Below are positions 23,959-34,403 of a DNA stretch of 56,815 bases, piece by piece. This DNA is from an uncultured Pelagibacteraceae bacterium (GTDB taxonomy: Bacteria > Pseudomonadota > Alphaproteobacteria > Pelagibacterales > Pelagibacteraceae): the NCBI GenBank assembly GCA_902579115.1, contig CACHFP010000006.1, forward strand, positions 1-56,815, in the 5' to 3' direction. The stretch's first letter is position 1. Each line of letters begins with the position of its first letter. A program made the translations under genes and the position numbers. The notes beneath the pieces were generated by a model. That model made no database searches. It was not told the origin of the DNA and worked only from the letters and a program-made list of their open reading frames with translations.

Positions 23959-25440
23959 ATGAATTTAATCAAATATAAATTTATTATTTTGCTTTTTGTA
24001 AGCACTATATTTTCAAACAATTTTCAAGCAAAAGCTGATTTATTTCAAAGATCAGCGGTTGAGCTTGAATTTAATAATCGGATTTTTAAAAACACCGTAA
24101 TTAAATCATACCCTTTTCAGAAAACAAGAAGTGATATAGGTTTGTTCTGTGATTTTGCTTGGGACAAAAACAATAAACAAATAATAATCAAAAGAGACAA
24201 AAAAAACTATCCAGTTATAAGATTTTCTTTATTTGATAAGAAAAATTTTCCTCAAGGTGTCTCAGTGTTTAAATATAATAATATAGATTTATCCAAGGTT
24301 ACTGACAAAAAAATTAAAGAATTATTAAAAAAAAATAAGGAAGCAAAAATTACTTTAGATAATAATAAAGTAATTAATCTTAAGCCTGACATTTATGACT
24401 ATAATGATATTAAGCTTTCAAGTTTTAATTTAGATTACATAAATAACATAGACACTAATAAAGGTTTACTTGAAATATCATTCCGTGCAGATTTTACAAA
24501 TAAAAGACCAGAATTAAATAAATTTGCTAAAGGTCTACTCGAAGATGATTTTTATGAAGCCTTCTCTGACAATGGACCATATCCGATTAGAGAAGTAGAG
24601 ATAAAAGAATATAAATATGATGTTGACATTAGAAAAGGCTTAAATACTCCAGACATCGCTAATAGGTCTCAAATTGATTTTACTTACGACAATGGAGAAG
24701 TAAGAACTGTACGTCAAGAGTCTGGGATAGGACAATTCAGACAAACATTCGACTTTAAAAATTTTCCTTTTGATAAACAAATATTAAAAATTAAAATTGC
24801 CTCTGGAGCTAGAAGCACAGCAAATATTAATGAAGCTTGGCCAAAAACTGGAAAGGGAGCTGTTCATTTCATAACTCCTGCTGAAGGAGCTTTTTTAGGA
24901 TTAGAAAATTATTTAATTAATGTATCAGAAAATTATTTAAAAGAATGGACAGTAAAAAACATAAACATTGAAAGTGATGAAATAATAGTTGAAAATTTTT
25001 ATAACAAATATTTAGATAAAACTCATTCTTACAATGAAAATTCAATCGACTTAATATTAAACATTGAAAGAAATTCAGCTCATTATATCTATAAAATTAT
25101 AATACCTATCTTTTTAATTTTAAGTATAGCCTGGTATGTATTATGGATACCTACAGATAAACTTGAAGCAAGATTAACTACGTCTATTGTAGCTTTGCTA
25201 GCTTTAATAGCTTATAATTTTGTTTTTTTAGATGACATACCAAAATTAAATTATCTTACAGCTTTAGATAAATATATTTTATTATCATATATTTGGTGTT
25301 GTATTCCAACATTCATGAGTATCGGTTTTAGTAAATTTATAGTTAAGAATCAGAGAAAAATTATTCTTATAAATAAAAAGTTAAGAACTTGGCTTGGATT
25401 TTTTTACTTATTAATTACAATTCAAATATTTAGTTTTTGA
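23959..25440 (+). CDS. Pentameric ligand-gated ion channel (Cys-loop superfamily, GLIC-like)
   Basis: 493 aa. Signal peptide to about residue 26, an additional N-terminal domain of roughly 110 residues, a beta-sandwich ligand-binding domain from about 135 (LLEISFRADFTNKRPE) including the signature FPFDKQ loop (269-274), and four membrane helices: M1 about 377-397, M2 about 405-425 (EARLTTSIVALLALIAYNF), M3 about 437-459 and M4 about 475-492. Glu403 sits where GLIC has its -2' glutamate, suggesting a cation-selective pore. Ligand unknown. Separate unit behind TATAAT at 23930-23935. Confidence 0.85.
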   Translation: MNLIKYKFIILLFVSTIFSNNFQAKADLFQRSAVELEFNNRIFKNTVIKSYPFQKTRSDIGLFCDFAWDKNNKQIIIKRDKKNYPVIRFSLFDKKNFPQGVSVFKYNNIDLSKVTDKKIKELLKKNKEAKITLDNNKVINLKPDIYDYNDIKLSSFNLDYINNIDTNKGLLEISFRADFTNKRPELNKFAKGLLEDDFYEAFSDNGPYPIREVEIKEYKYDVDIRKGLNTPDIANRSQIDFTYDNGEVRTVRQESGIGQFRQTFDFKNFPFDKQILKIKIASGARSTANINEAWPKTGKGAVHFITPAEGAFLGLENYLINVSENYLKEWTVKNINIESDEIIVENFYNKYLDKTHSYNENSIDLILNIERNSAHYIYKIIIPIFLILSIAWYVLWIPTDKLEARLTTSIVALLALIAYNFVFLDDIPKLNYLTALDKYILLSYIWCCIPTFMSIGFSKFIVKNQRKIILINKKLRTWLGFFYLLITIQIFSF

Positions 25441-25489
25441 CTTTTAGACTTTTATATTACTTAGCTTTTCTTATAAAGTGTATTTCTTT

Positions 25490-26443
25490 ATGAAAAAAAT
25501 ATTAATATATAATTCAGGTGGTGGTTTAGGAGACTCAATTCAGCTATTTCCTCTCATATTAAGTTTAAAAAACCACTTTAATAAAACAAAATTTTATTAT
25601 TTAGGTGCTCACTCAAATCATTTTAAAGGTAAATTAAAAGAATATAATATAAATTTAGACTCATTAGATTTAAATCTTGAGTATTTCGGCTTCAGATGGT
25701 GGCATCTTTTTCTTGCTAAAAAAAGAATGCTTAAACAAAACTTTGGAAGTTTTGATTTAATAATAGATTTGCAAACTAAATTTAGAAATTCTCTTATATT
25801 AAAAAGAATCCCCCATGTGCAATTTTACTCCAGAACATTTAATAATTTTTTTTTAACAAAAAAAATAAAATTTAATTCCAAAGATCATTTAGAAAATTTA
25901 AAATTATTTTTAGAGGAAAAAATTGAAAATCTAGATTTTAAAGTCAACAAAATATCAAAAGATCTTTTAAAAGAGGCAAAAAGATTATTACCAAACTCTA
26001 ATTATGTAGGTTTTTCAATTACTCAAGGCAATGAATATAGAAAAAAAAGTTGGTCAGTATATAAATTTGTTTCCTTAGCTAATAAAGTCTCCTCGCAAAA
26101 TAAAACTCCTGTATTTTTTATTGAGAAAGATAAAAGTGATCTTATTGAAAAAATTAAAAACCAAGTTCCTTCAGCAATTTTTCCAGAAATTCATTCAAAT
26201 CTTTCATGCCCAGCACTTGTTACTGCATTATCATCGAGACTGAATTCTGCGATATCAATAGATAATGGAATCATGCATATGATTGCTTTAGCTAAAATTC
26301 CAATGGTTGTTTTGTTTGGCCCTACAAATTCTGAAAAATTTGCGCCAAAAAATAAATTAATTAAGATAATCGATAGTAAAAAAAATTATAAAACAAATGA
26401 TATCAATTCTATAACTGTTGATGAAGTCTTTTCTTTAATTTAA
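25490..26443 (+). CDS. Glycosyltransferase family 9 (heptosyltransferase-like)
   Basis: 317 aa from the ATG at 25490; a GTG at 25478 would add four residues. GT-B fold protein: N-terminal ILIYNSGGGLGDSIQ nucleotide-sugar-fold loop, FDLIIDLQTKFRNS, and C-terminal SAISIDNGIMHMIALAKIPMVVLFGPTNSEKF, the donor-binding signature of ADP-heptose transferases. Probably adds a sugar to the LPS core; substrate not certain. Its end overlaps the end of the opposite-strand gene by four bases. Confidence 0.8.
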   Translation: MKKILIYNSGGGLGDSIQLFPLILSLKNHFNKTKFYYLGAHSNHFKGKLKEYNINLDSLDLNLEYFGFRWWHLFLAKKRMLKQNFGSFDLIIDLQTKFRNSLILKRIPHVQFYSRTFNNFFLTKKIKFNSKDHLENLKLFLEEKIENLDFKVNKISKDLLKEAKRLLPNSNYVGFSITQGNEYRKKSWSVYKFVSLANKVSSQNKTPVFFIEKDKSDLIEKIKNQVPSAIFPEIHSNLSCPALVTALSSRLNSAISIDNGIMHMIALAKIPMVVLFGPTNSEKFAPKNKLIKIIDSKKNYKTNDINSITVDEVFSLI

Positions 26444-27195
26444 ATTTTTAGAGTTTTTAATTTTTTTTGTTTTATAAGATTATTTAATTCCTTTGAGACT
26501 TGCTTTAGTTTTAATAAAGATGTTGATCTATAAACTACTGAAACTCCAATTTTCCCTAATCTGAAAAAAGGATAGCTTCCAATGTCTACGTCTTTGCTAA
26601 ATTTTTTTTGAATAATCCCTAATTTTTTTGAAATATTGCTTTCAACTGTAAAGAGATTTAGTGTCTTGCTATGGACTTTTGAGCCTTTAACAAGATACTT
26701 TTTGCAGTTATCAATCATTGAATTTAAGATTGAGGGAACACCTGGAAGGGAAAAAACATTTTTGGTAACAAAACCTGGGGCGGCACTTGAAGGGTTGTAT
26801 ATTAGTTTTGAAGTAATAGGCATTTTTGCCATTTTTTTTCTCCCATCATTAAAATTTTTTTTTCCATAATAATTTTCTAATATCTTATAAGCTTCTTTAT
26901 GATATCCATATTTAATTTTAAATGTTTTAGCTATTGATTTAGCAGTGATATCATCATGAGTAGGACCTATGCCACCAGTTGTAAATAAGTAATTAAATTT
27001 TTTTGAGAGATTCTTAACATTTTTAATTATTATTTTTTCAACGTCAGGTATAATCCTCACCTCGCGAACTAATATTCCGCATTTAGAATTAAGCCAATTA
27101 CTTAAAAATATTGTATTTTTATCTTGAGTTCTGCCTGATAAAATTTCATTACCTATAATTAAAATTGCTGCATTTACTTTTTTAATTTTCTTCAT
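26440..27195 (-). CDS. CinA N-terminal / MoaB-like molybdopterin-binding domain protein
   Basis: 251 aa. NAAILIIGNEILSGRTQDKN and FTTGGIGPTHDDIT are the hallmark motifs of the competence-damage (CinA) N-terminal domain, which has the MogA/MoaB fold and in CinA carries ADP-ribose pyrophosphatase activity. The C-terminal deamidase domain of full CinA is absent. It diverges from sfsA across only 15 bases. Confidence 0.85.
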   Translation of the reverse strand: MKKIKKVNAAILIIGNEILSGRTQDKNTIFLSNWLNSKCGILVREVRIIPDVEKIIIKNVKNLSKKFNYLFTTGGIGPTHDDITAKSIAKTFKIKYGYHKEAYKILENYYGKKNFNDGRKKMAKMPITSKLIYNPSSAAPGFVTKNVFSLPGVPSILNSMIDNCKKYLVKGSKVHSKTLNLFTVESNISKKLGIIQKKFSKDVDIGSYPFFRLGKIGVSVVYRSTSLLKLKQVSKELNNLIKQKKLKTLKI

Positions 27196-27210
27196 AAATT
27201 ATATTTATAT

Positions 27211-27909
27211 ATGAACTTTGAGAAAACACTAATACCAGGAGAATTAGTTAAAAGATACAAGCGATTTTTTGTAGACGTAAAAATTCACAATACTACTGTA
27301 ACTGCTCATTGCCCTAACACAGGTTCTATGTTTGGCCTACTAAATAAAGGTAATAAAGTCTGGTTGAGTAAAAATGATAATCCAAAAAGAAAATTGAAAT
27401 ATACACTTCAAATCATTGAACAAAAAAATAAAAAAGTAGGTATTAATACACATTTAACAAACAAAATTGTCTACGAAGCTTTGACAGACAAGCGTATAGA
27501 AAGCTTTAAAAACTTTGATAATATTCAAACAGAAGTGAAATTTGGTGAAAATACAAGATTCGACTTTTTCTTATCAACTAAAAAACAAAAAGTCTTTATA
27601 GAAGTTAAAAATGTTACTCTTTCAAGGACTGAAGGAGTAGCGGAATTTCCTGACACGATTACTTCTCGAGGCCAAAAACATATTAACGAATTGGTCAAAG
27701 CCAACAAAGAAGGTTACCAAGTGTACATTTTATACGTTATTCAAAGAGATGATTGTCAAAAATTTGAAATAGCTAAAGATATAGATAGCAAATATTATGA
27801 ATTATTAGAAAAAGCTGTTAAAAAAAATTTAAAAGTTCTTTGCTATGATTGTAAATTTACATCAAAAGGAATAAAACTTAATCACGAAATAAAATTCAAA
27901 ATCAAATGA
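27211..27909 (+). CDS. sfsA: SfsA family DNA-binding/nuclease protein
   Basis: 232 aa. Contains the SfsA signatures: KRYKRFFVDVKI, TAHCPNTGSM near the N-terminus and the PD-(D/E)xK-like core RFDFFLSTKKQKVFIEVKNVTL, then FPDTITSRGQKHINEL. E. coli SfsA was described as a sugar-fermentation regulator; the fold suggests a nuclease. First gene of a tightly packed plus-strand cluster (sfsA-map-purB...); its stop overlaps map. Confidence 0.92.
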   Translation: MNFEKTLIPGELVKRYKRFFVDVKIHNTTVTAHCPNTGSMFGLLNKGNKVWLSKNDNPKRKLKYTLQIIEQKNKKVGINTHLTNKIVYEALTDKRIESFKNFDNIQTEVKFGENTRFDFFLSTKKQKVFIEVKNVTLSRTEGVAEFPDTITSRGQKHINELVKANKEGYQVYILYVIQRDDCQKFEIAKDIDSKYYELLEKAVKKNLKVLCYDCKFTSKGIKLNHEIKFKIK

Positions 27910-28661
27910 ATAACAATTATCAAGAAGCATTCGAAAAAACTAGATCAGCAGGAATAATAGCTGCTGGTGCGTTAAATGAAGTAGAAAAAATAATAAAACC
28001 TGGTATTAGGACTGACCAAATTGATAAACTTTGCTATGAATACATTAATGATCATGATGCTTACTCTGCACCATTGTTTTACAGAGGTTTCCCTAAATCC
28101 TGTTGTACATCAACTAATCATGTAGTTTGTCATGGGATACCTTCAAACAAAATTTTACAAGATGGTGACATTTTAAATGTTGATGTCACAGCATTAAAAG
28201 ATGGCTGGCATGGAGATACAAGCAAGACTTTTGAAGTTGGAAAAGTATCAGTTAAAGCAAAAAAATTAGTTAAAACTTCCTACCAGGCTTTAATGAACGC
28301 AATAGAAATAGTGAAAGAAGGTGTTTGTTTAGGGGATATAGGATCTACAATACAAAATTTTGTAGAAGCTGAGGGGTTTTCAGTCGTCCAAGATTTTTGT
28401 GGTCACGGTATAGGCAGGCTATTTCATCAAGAGCCAAATATTTTACACTATGGTAAAAAAGGTACGGGAGAAAAGTTAAAAGCTGGAATGATTTTTACTA
28501 TTGAACCCATGATAAATTTTGGTAATTATGAGACTAAAATCCTCAAGGATGGTTGGACAGCGGTCACTAAAGACAAATCTTTATCAGCACAATTTGAACA
28601 TACTATAGGAGTAACTAAAGAAGGATATGAGATTTTTACACTGCCAAATATTAAGAACTAA
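27906..28661 (+). CDS. map: Methionine aminopeptidase type I
   Basis: Removes N-terminal Met from new proteins. 251 aa with the five metal ligands in order: NVDVTALKDGWHGDTSKTF (two Asp), CGHGIGRLFHQEP (His), FTIEPM (Glu) and QFEHTIGV (Glu). No N-terminal zinc-finger extension. Overlaps sfsA by four bases and abuts purB. Confidence 0.95.
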   Translation: MNNNYQEAFEKTRSAGIIAAGALNEVEKIIKPGIRTDQIDKLCYEYINDHDAYSAPLFYRGFPKSCCTSTNHVVCHGIPSNKILQDGDILNVDVTALKDGWHGDTSKTFEVGKVSVKAKKLVKTSYQALMNAIEIVKEGVCLGDIGSTIQNFVEAEGFSVVQDFCGHGIGRLFHQEPNILHYGKKGTGEKLKAGMIFTIEPMINFGNYETKILKDGWTAVTKDKSLSAQFEHTIGVTKEGYEIFTLPNIKN

Positions 28662-29960
28662 ATGATTGAAAGATATTCAAGAAAAGAAATCAAAAACATC
28701 TGGTCTGATCATAATAAATATTCTTTATGGTTGAAAATAGAATTAGCTGCTGCTGAAGCCATGGAAAAATTCAAAATTATTCCTAGAGGTGTAACAAAAA
28801 AAGTGAGATCAAGAGCTAAGATCAATGTTAAGCGTATTCTTCAAATTGAAAATAAAGTTAAGCACGATGTTATAGCTTTTTTAACATCTATAAACGAAAA
28901 GGCTGGCAAAGATGCTAGATATCTTCATAAAGGAATGACATCATCAGATGTTTTGGACACCTGTTTTAATTTACAACTAAAACAATCAGGAAAAATTTTG
29001 ATCAAAGATATTGAAGAGTTGCTTTCTGTTCTAAAGAAGCAAGCTTTAAAATATAAATATACTTTATGTATTGGTAGAAGCCATGGCATACATGCTGAAC
29101 CAATTACTTTTGGCTTAAAGATGTTAAGTTTTTACCAAGAATTTTTGAGAAATAAAAAAAGATTACTAAGTGCAATTGAAGAAATTTCCACATGTGCTAT
29201 TTCTGGGGCTGTAGGTACTTTTGCTAATATTGATCCTAGAGTAGAAAGTTATGTTGCTAATAAACTTGAACTTTACGTTGAGCCAATCTCTACTCAAGTA
29301 ATTCCAAGAGATAGGCATGCCCAATTTTTTTCTACACTTGCCATAATTGCAAGTTCCATTGAAAGGTTGGCAACTGAAATTAGGCACCTACAGCGAACGG
29401 AAGTTTTAGAAGTTGAAGAATTTTTTGGAAAAAAACAAAAAGGATCTTCTGCTATGCCTCATAAAAAAAATCCAATTTTAAGTGAAAATTTGACTGGATT
29501 AGCAAGATTAATTAGATCAAGTGTGATACCTGCTCTTGAAAACGTTGCCCTTTGGCATGAAAGAGACATATCTCATTCCTCGGTTGAAAGAAACATTGGC
29601 CCGGATTCTACGATTACATTGGATTTTGCATTATCAAGATTAAGTGAGTTAATTAAAAACTTAAATATATATCCAAATAATATGAAAAAAAATTTAAGTA
29701 TCACAAATGGAATTTTCTTTTCACAAAGAGTTTTGCTTGAATTGACAAATGTAGGCTTTTCAAGGGAAGAGTCATACAAAATTGTTCAAAGAAATGCTTT
29801 GGCGGCTTGGAAAGAAAACTCCTCTTTTTTAAATAAAATCGTTTTAGATAAAAAAATTACAAATAAAATACCTGTTAATAAACTCAAAAAGTTATTTGAT
29901 TTCAGTTACCATACCAAAAAAATTAATATAATTTTTAATAGAAGTCTTAAAAAAATATAA
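28662..29960 (+). CDS. purB: Adenylosuccinate lyase
   Basis: Catalyses two fumarate-releasing steps of purine synthesis (SAICAR to AICAR, adenylosuccinate to AMP). 432 aa, short form, with [21 protein letters not shown] (catalytic His) and the superfamily signature [11 protein letters not shown]. Starts immediately after the map stop and precedes purC by four bases. Confidence 0.96.
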   Translation: MIERYSRKEIKNIWSDHNKYSLWLKIELAAAEAMEKFKIIPRGVTKKVRSRAKINVKRILQIENKVKHDVIAFLTSINEKAGKDARYLHKGMTSSDVLDTCFNLQLKQSGKILIKDIEELLSVLKKQALKYKYTLCIGRSHGIHAEPITFGLKMLSFYQEFLRNKKRLLSAIEEISTCAISGAVGTFANIDPRVESYVANKLELYVEPISTQVIPRDRHAQFFSTLAIIASSIERLATEIRHLQRTEVLEVEEFFGKKQKGSSAMPHKKNPILSENLTGLARLIRSSVIPALENVALWHERDISHSSVERNIGPDSTITLDFALSRLSELIKNLNIYPNNMKKNLSITNGIFFSQRVLLELTNVGFSREESYKIVQRNALAAWKENSSFLNKIVLDKKITNKIPVNKLKKLFDFSYHTKKINIIFNRSLKKI

Positions 29961-29964
29961 TTTA

Positions 29965-30756
29965 ATGAATAAAGGCAAAAAACTATACGAAGGCAAAGCA
30001 AAGATAATATATGAGACTAAAGATAAAAATTTAGTCATCCAACATTTCAAAGATGATGCTACAGCCTTTAATAATCTTAAAAAGGCGAAGGTTGAAGGTA
30101 AAGGTGTTTTAAATAATAGAATATCTGAATATATATTGACTAATTTATCTCAGTGCGGAATTAAAACACATTTTATTAAACGTTTAAATATGAGGGAACA
30201 ACTTATTAAAAAAGCTGAGATATTTCCTGTAGAATTTATTGTAAGAAATATTTCTACTGGTTCTTTATCTAAAAGACTAGGTATACCAGAAGGTACAATA
30301 TTAGATAAACCCCTGCTGGAATATTGCTATAAAAAAGATGAACTTAATGACCCTTTAATTTCAAAGGAGCATATATACTCATTTGGCTGGGCTACAGAGG
30401 AAGAGATTGGGATCATAGATAAAATTACATTAAGAATTAATGATTTACTTACGGGATTGTTCAGAGGAATAGGAATTAAGCTGGTTGATTTTAAAATTGA
30501 ATATGGAAAAGCTTGGAACAAAGATACGGAAAAAAAAGAAATAGTTTTAGCAGATGAGATAAGCCCAGATACATGTAGATTATGGGATGCTAAAACTGAA
30601 AAGAAATTAGATAAAGATAGATTTAGGAAAGATTTAGGTAATATTATTCAAGCGTATCAAGAGGTTGCAAGAAGATTAGGAATAATGCCTGAAGAAACAA
30701 ATATAAGTGAAGTTAATTTTGGAAAAACTATTCCAATAAAATTCAAAAAAAAATAA
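29965..30756 (+). CDS. purC: Phosphoribosylaminoimidazole-succinocarboxamide synthase
   Basis: Joins CAIR and aspartate (ATP-dependent) to SAICAR. 263 aa; [13 protein letters not shown] at the N-terminus (ATP-binding loop), [23 protein letters not shown] and [14 protein letters not shown] signatures all present. Part of the purB-C-S-Q-L run. Confidence 0.96.
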   Translation: MNKGKKLYEGKAKIIYETKDKNLVIQHFKDDATAFNNLKKAKVEGKGVLNNRISEYILTNLSQCGIKTHFIKRLNMREQLIKKAEIFPVEFIVRNISTGSLSKRLGIPEGTILDKPLLEYCYKKDELNDPLISKEHIYSFGWATEEEIGIIDKITLRINDLLTGLFRGIGIKLVDFKIEYGKAWNKDTEKKEIVLADEISPDTCRLWDAKTEKKLDKDRFRKDLGNIIQAYQEVARRLGIMPEETNISEVNFGKTIPIKFKKK

Positions 30757-30757
30757 A

Positions 30758-30997
30758 TTGAAATTTTCAGTTACAGTTACTCTTAAAAAAGATGTATTGG
30801 ATCCTCAAGGCAAAGTAGTTCAAAATACCTTGTTAAATCTAGGAATGGATAATTTAAAGAGCATAAGACAAGGTAAATTTTTCGAAATAGAAATTGATGA
30901 AAAAGATGAAGAAGTAGCAAAAAAAAGAATTAATGAAATGTGTCAAAAGCTTTTAGCTAATTTAATTATAGAGGACTATAAAATTAACAAATTATAA
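30758..30997 (+). CDS. purS: Phosphoribosylformylglycinamidine synthase subunit PurS
   Basis: Small structural subunit that bridges PurL and PurQ in the three-part FGAM synthase. 79 aa (KFSVTVTLKKDVLDPQGK). The start is TTG at 30758, one base after the purC stop; no ATG or GTG is available at the expected place. Overlaps purQ by one base. Confidence 0.93.
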   Translation: MKFSVTVTLKKDVLDPQGKVVQNTLLNLGMDNLKSIRQGKFFEIEIDEKDEEVAKKRINEMCQKLLANLIIEDYKINKL

Positions 30998-31674
30998 TGA
31001 AATCATCAGTAATAGTATTTCCAGGTTCAAATTGCGATCGGGATATCGCAGTTGCTTTAGAAAAAATGCAATTTAAGAATCAAATGGTTTGGCACAAAGA
31101 AACTACTTTGCCCAAATCAGATTTAATAGTTATACCTGGTGGATTCTCTTATGGTGATTATTTGCGTTCTGGTGCTATTGCCGGGAAATCTTTGATTATA
31201 GAAGAGGTGATTAAAGCTGCCAACTCAGGTTGTTTTATACTAGGTATTTGTAATGGATTTCAAATATTAACAGAAACTGGATTGCTTAAAGGCACTTTGT
31301 TAAGAAATAAAAATCTAAAATTCATTAACAGAGATGTAAATATAAAAGTGATTAATAATTCTTCAAAATTCACCTCAAAATATAAATTAGGTCAAGTTTT
31401 AAAAATAAATATTGCTCATAATGAAGGTAATTATTTTACAGATGATAAGCACCTTAAAGAGCTTAAAAGAGAAAATTTAATTGCATTTAAATATTGTGAT
31501 GAGAAAGGAAAAATAAGTGAAGATAGTAATCCTAACGGTGCCATAGAAAACATTGCAGGTATATTAAATGCTAAAAAAAATATTTTAGGAATGATGCCTC
31601 ATCCTGAAAGAATGATTGATAAACTAGTTTCAAACACTGATGGTTTAAATCTATTTTCGAGTCTACTAAATTAA
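30997..31674 (+). CDS. purQ: FGAM synthase glutaminase subunit PurQ
   Basis: Class I glutamine amidotransferase supplying ammonia to PurL. 225 aa; VFPGSNCDRD start, GGFSYGDYLRSGAIA oxyanion loop, nucleophile Cys in GICNGFQIL, and the C-terminal His/Glu in MMPHPER. The ATG overlaps the purS stop. Confidence 0.96.
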   Translation: MKSSVIVFPGSNCDRDIAVALEKMQFKNQMVWHKETTLPKSDLIVIPGGFSYGDYLRSGAIAGKSLIIEEVIKAANSGCFILGICNGFQILTETGLLKGTLLRNKNLKFINRDVNIKVINNSSKFTSKYKLGQVLKINIAHNEGNYFTDDKHLKELKRENLIAFKYCDEKGKISEDSNPNGAIENIAGILNAKKNILGMMPHPERMIDKLVSNTDGLNLFSSLLN

Positions 31675-33855
31675 ATGAAAATTACTAATAAAATACTTGA
31701 GAAACATGGAATTAAAAATGAAGAATATGAGTCTATTCAAAAACTATTAAAAAGAGAACCAAATTTTTTAGAACTTGGTATTTTCTCTGCTATGTGGAAT
31801 GAACATTGTTCTTATAAATCATCGAGAGTCCATTTAAAAAAATTACCTACCAAAGGAAAACAAGTAATTCAAGGGCCGGGAGAAAATGCTGGAGTGATTG
31901 ATATTGGTGATGAAGATGCAATTGTATTTAAAATAGAAAGTCATAATCATCCTTCGTATATAGAACCATATCAGGGTGCCGCTACAGGCGTTGGAGGTAT
32001 TCTGAGAGATGTTTTTACTATGGGCGCTAGACCAATAGCATTATTAAACTCAATTCATTTTGGTTCACCAGATCATCCAAAAACTAAAAGCTTACTGAAT
32101 GGTGTTGTTTCAGGAATCGGAGGATATGGGAACTGTATAGGAATTCCCACAGTAGCAGGTGAAACAAAATTTAATGACACGTATAATGAAAATATTTTAG
32201 TAAATGCTATGGCTGTAGGTCATGCAAAAAAAAATAAAATATTCTATTCGAAAGCAAAAGGTATAAATAAATCTGTAGTTTACGTTGGTTCAAAAACGGG
32301 ACGGGATGGTATACACGGGGCGTCTATGGCCTCAGCAGAATTTGATGAAAATTCTGAAGAAAAAAAACCAACAGTGCAAGTCGGAGACCCCTTTACTGAA
32401 AAATTACTTTTAGAAGCTTGTTTGGAGCTAATGAAAGATGACTCTATTATTGCTATTCAAGATATGGGAGCAGCAGGATTAACATCATCAAGTGTGGAAA
32501 TGGCCTCTAAAGGTTCTCTTGGAATAGAACTCCAACTTGAAAAAGTTCCATGTAGAGAAGAAAACATGACTCCTTACGAAATGATGCTATCAGAAAGTCA
32601 AGAAAGAATGTTAATTATTTTGGAAGATGGCAAGGAAGAAAACGCAAAAAAGATTTTTAAGAAATGGGATTTAGACTTTGTTATAATTGGTAAAACTACT
32701 AATACTAAAAATTTGACTTTAAAATTTAATAATAAAATCGAAGGTGAAATTCCGATTGAAGCTTTGGCTTCGAAGGCACCTGTATACAAAAGAAAATGGG
32801 TTAAAAAATCACTACCGAAAAAAACAGTTGATCTAAAAAAACTTAAGAAAATCAAATTAGAAGATGCATTAATTAAAATTTTATCTTCACCTAATCACTC
32901 AAATAAAAGTTGGATCACAGATCAATATGATCAAATGGTAATGTGCGATACTATCCAAAGATCAGGCTCAGACGCAGCAATTATAAAGATTCATAATAAA
33001 GAAAAAGCTATTGCTGTTTCAGTAGACTCCTCTGCAAATTATTGTAAATCTCATCCTTCTTCTGGTGGAAAACAAATAGTTTGTGAAAATTGGAGAAATT
33101 TAATTTCAGTAGGAGCAAAACCATTGGCAATTACTAATTGTCTTAATTTTGGAAATCCAGAAAATGAAAAAATAATGGGTGAATTTGCTGAATGTTTAGA
33201 TGGTATTAAGGAAGCTTGTGAATTTTTAGATTATCCCGTTGTTTCTGGAAATGTCTCATTTTATAATGGTACAAATAACAAAAATATTTTTCCTACACCA
33301 GTAATCGGTGGGGTTGGGCTAATTTCAAGTCTTCGAAAACCCATTAACCATAAATTAAAAAAAGAAAAAAGTTCATTAATTTTAATTGGTAAGACTTTTG
33401 GCCATTTAGATCAAAGTTGTTTTCTTAAAGAAAATTATTCAATAAGTGATGGTGCACCACCAAAAATTAATTTGGTTAATGAGAAAAATAATGGAGAAGT
33501 AGTTTTAAGTTTAATAAATAAAGATTTAGTTCTAGCCGCACATGATGTTTCAAATGGTGGGTTAATTGTCTCTTTAAGTGAAATGGCAATGAACTCCTAT
33601 TACGGTATGAAAATTGAAAAAGTAAAAAAATTAAGAAATTTATTTGAATATTTTTTTGGTGAAGATCAAGGCAGATATATTTTAGAAGTTGAACACTCAA
33701 ATTCTCCTAAAGTTAAAAAAATGTTATCAGACGCTAATATATATTATGAAAATATTGGCTACACACAAAAAAAATATTTTGAAATTGAAGGTGAGTTTAA
33801 AATAAACATAAATGATCTATCTAAAATGAATAATCAATGGTATAACAATTATTAA
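31675..33855 (+). CDS. purL: FGAM synthase large subunit PurL (small form)
   Basis: ATP-dependent amidation of FGAR. 726 aa, the short form that needs separate PurS and PurQ, both encoded just upstream. [12 protein letters not shown] near the N-terminus, [22 protein letters not shown] (substrate loop) and later [14 protein letters not shown]. Starts directly after purQ and overlaps the bolA-type gene by one base. Confidence 0.96.
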   Translation: MKITNKILEKHGIKNEEYESIQKLLKREPNFLELGIFSAMWNEHCSYKSSRVHLKKLPTKGKQVIQGPGENAGVIDIGDEDAIVFKIESHNHPSYIEPYQGAATGVGGILRDVFTMGARPIALLNSIHFGSPDHPKTKSLLNGVVSGIGGYGNCIGIPTVAGETKFNDTYNENILVNAMAVGHAKKNKIFYSKAKGINKSVVYVGSKTGRDGIHGASMASAEFDENSEEKKPTVQVGDPFTEKLLLEACLELMKDDSIIAIQDMGAAGLTSSSVEMASKGSLGIELQLEKVPCREENMTPYEMMLSESQERMLIILEDGKEENAKKIFKKWDLDFVIIGKTTNTKNLTLKFNNKIEGEIPIEALASKAPVYKRKWVKKSLPKKTVDLKKLKKIKLEDALIKILSSPNHSNKSWITDQYDQMVMCDTIQRSGSDAAIIKIHNKEKAIAVSVDSSANYCKSHPSSGGKQIVCENWRNLISVGAKPLAITNCLNFGNPENEKIMGEFAECLDGIKEACEFLDYPVVSGNVSFYNGTNNKNIFPTPVIGGVGLISSLRKPINHKLKKEKSSLILIGKTFGHLDQSCFLKENYSISDGAPPKINLVNEKNNGEVVLSLINKDLVLAAHDVSNGGLIVSLSEMAMNSYYGMKIEKVKKLRNLFEYFFGEDQGRYILEVEHSNSPKVKKMLSDANIYYENIGYTQKKYFEIEGEFKININDLSKMNNQWYNNY

Positions 33856-34088
33856 TGCCTTTGCCGATTGAAGAGATAAAAAAATTAATCAAAGAATCTA
33901 TTCCCGATGCGTCTATAGAAATCAAAGATTTAATGGGAGATAACAATCATTATTCAGCAATTATAAGATCCAAGATGTTTGAAAAAATGAGCAAAATAGA
34001 GCAACATAAGCTTGTATATAAATCTTTGAAAGGTAAAATGGGTAATGAATTACATGCATTATCAATCACTACAGATATTAAGAAATGA
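33855..34088 (+). CDS. BolA/IbaG family protein
   Basis: 77 aa with the BolA fold features: DLMGDNNHYSAIIRS, and KSLKGKMGNELHALSI with the conserved His of the Fe-S-binding loop. BolA proteins pair with monothiol glutaredoxins to coordinate a [2Fe-2S] cluster; the next gene, overlapping by four bases, is such a glutaredoxin. Confidence 0.9.
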   Translation: MPLPIEEIKKLIKESIPDASIEIKDLMGDNNHYSAIIRSKMFEKMSKIEQHKLVYKSLKGKMGNELHALSITTDIKK

Positions 34089-34402
34089 GTGTTAAAGAAA
34101 AAATAGAAAATTTAATTAAAGAAAATGACGTTTGTCTTTTTATGAAAGGAACACCGGACTCACCTCAATGTGGTTTTTCAATGACTGTATCAAACGTTTT
34201 AAAACATTTAAAAATAAATTTTAAAGGAATAAATGTTTTAGAAGATGAAAATTTGAGACAAGGAATTAAAGATTTTAGTGACTGGCCAACGATTCCTCAA
34301 CTTTATGTTAAGTCTGAGTTTATAGGGGGATGTGATATTGTAAAAGAAATGTTTGAAAAAGGAGAATTGAAGAAATTATTTGAGGATAAAAAAGTTATTT
34401 AA
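34085..34402 (+). CDS. grxD: Monothiol glutaredoxin (Grx4 type)
   Basis: 105 aa with the CGFS active site (SPQCGFSMT, about residues 26-34), WPTIPQLYV and GGCDIV motifs. Carries and transfers Fe-S clusters, acting with the neighbouring BolA-type protein. Last gene of the sfsA-map-pur cluster; convergent with the methyltransferase gene across one base. Confidence 0.95.
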   Translation: MSVKEKIENLIKENDVCLFMKGTPDSPQCGFSMTVSNVLKHLKINFKGINVLEDENLRQGIKDFSDWPTIPQLYVKSEFIGGCDIVKEMFEKGELKKLFEDKKVI

Positions 34403-34403
34403 T

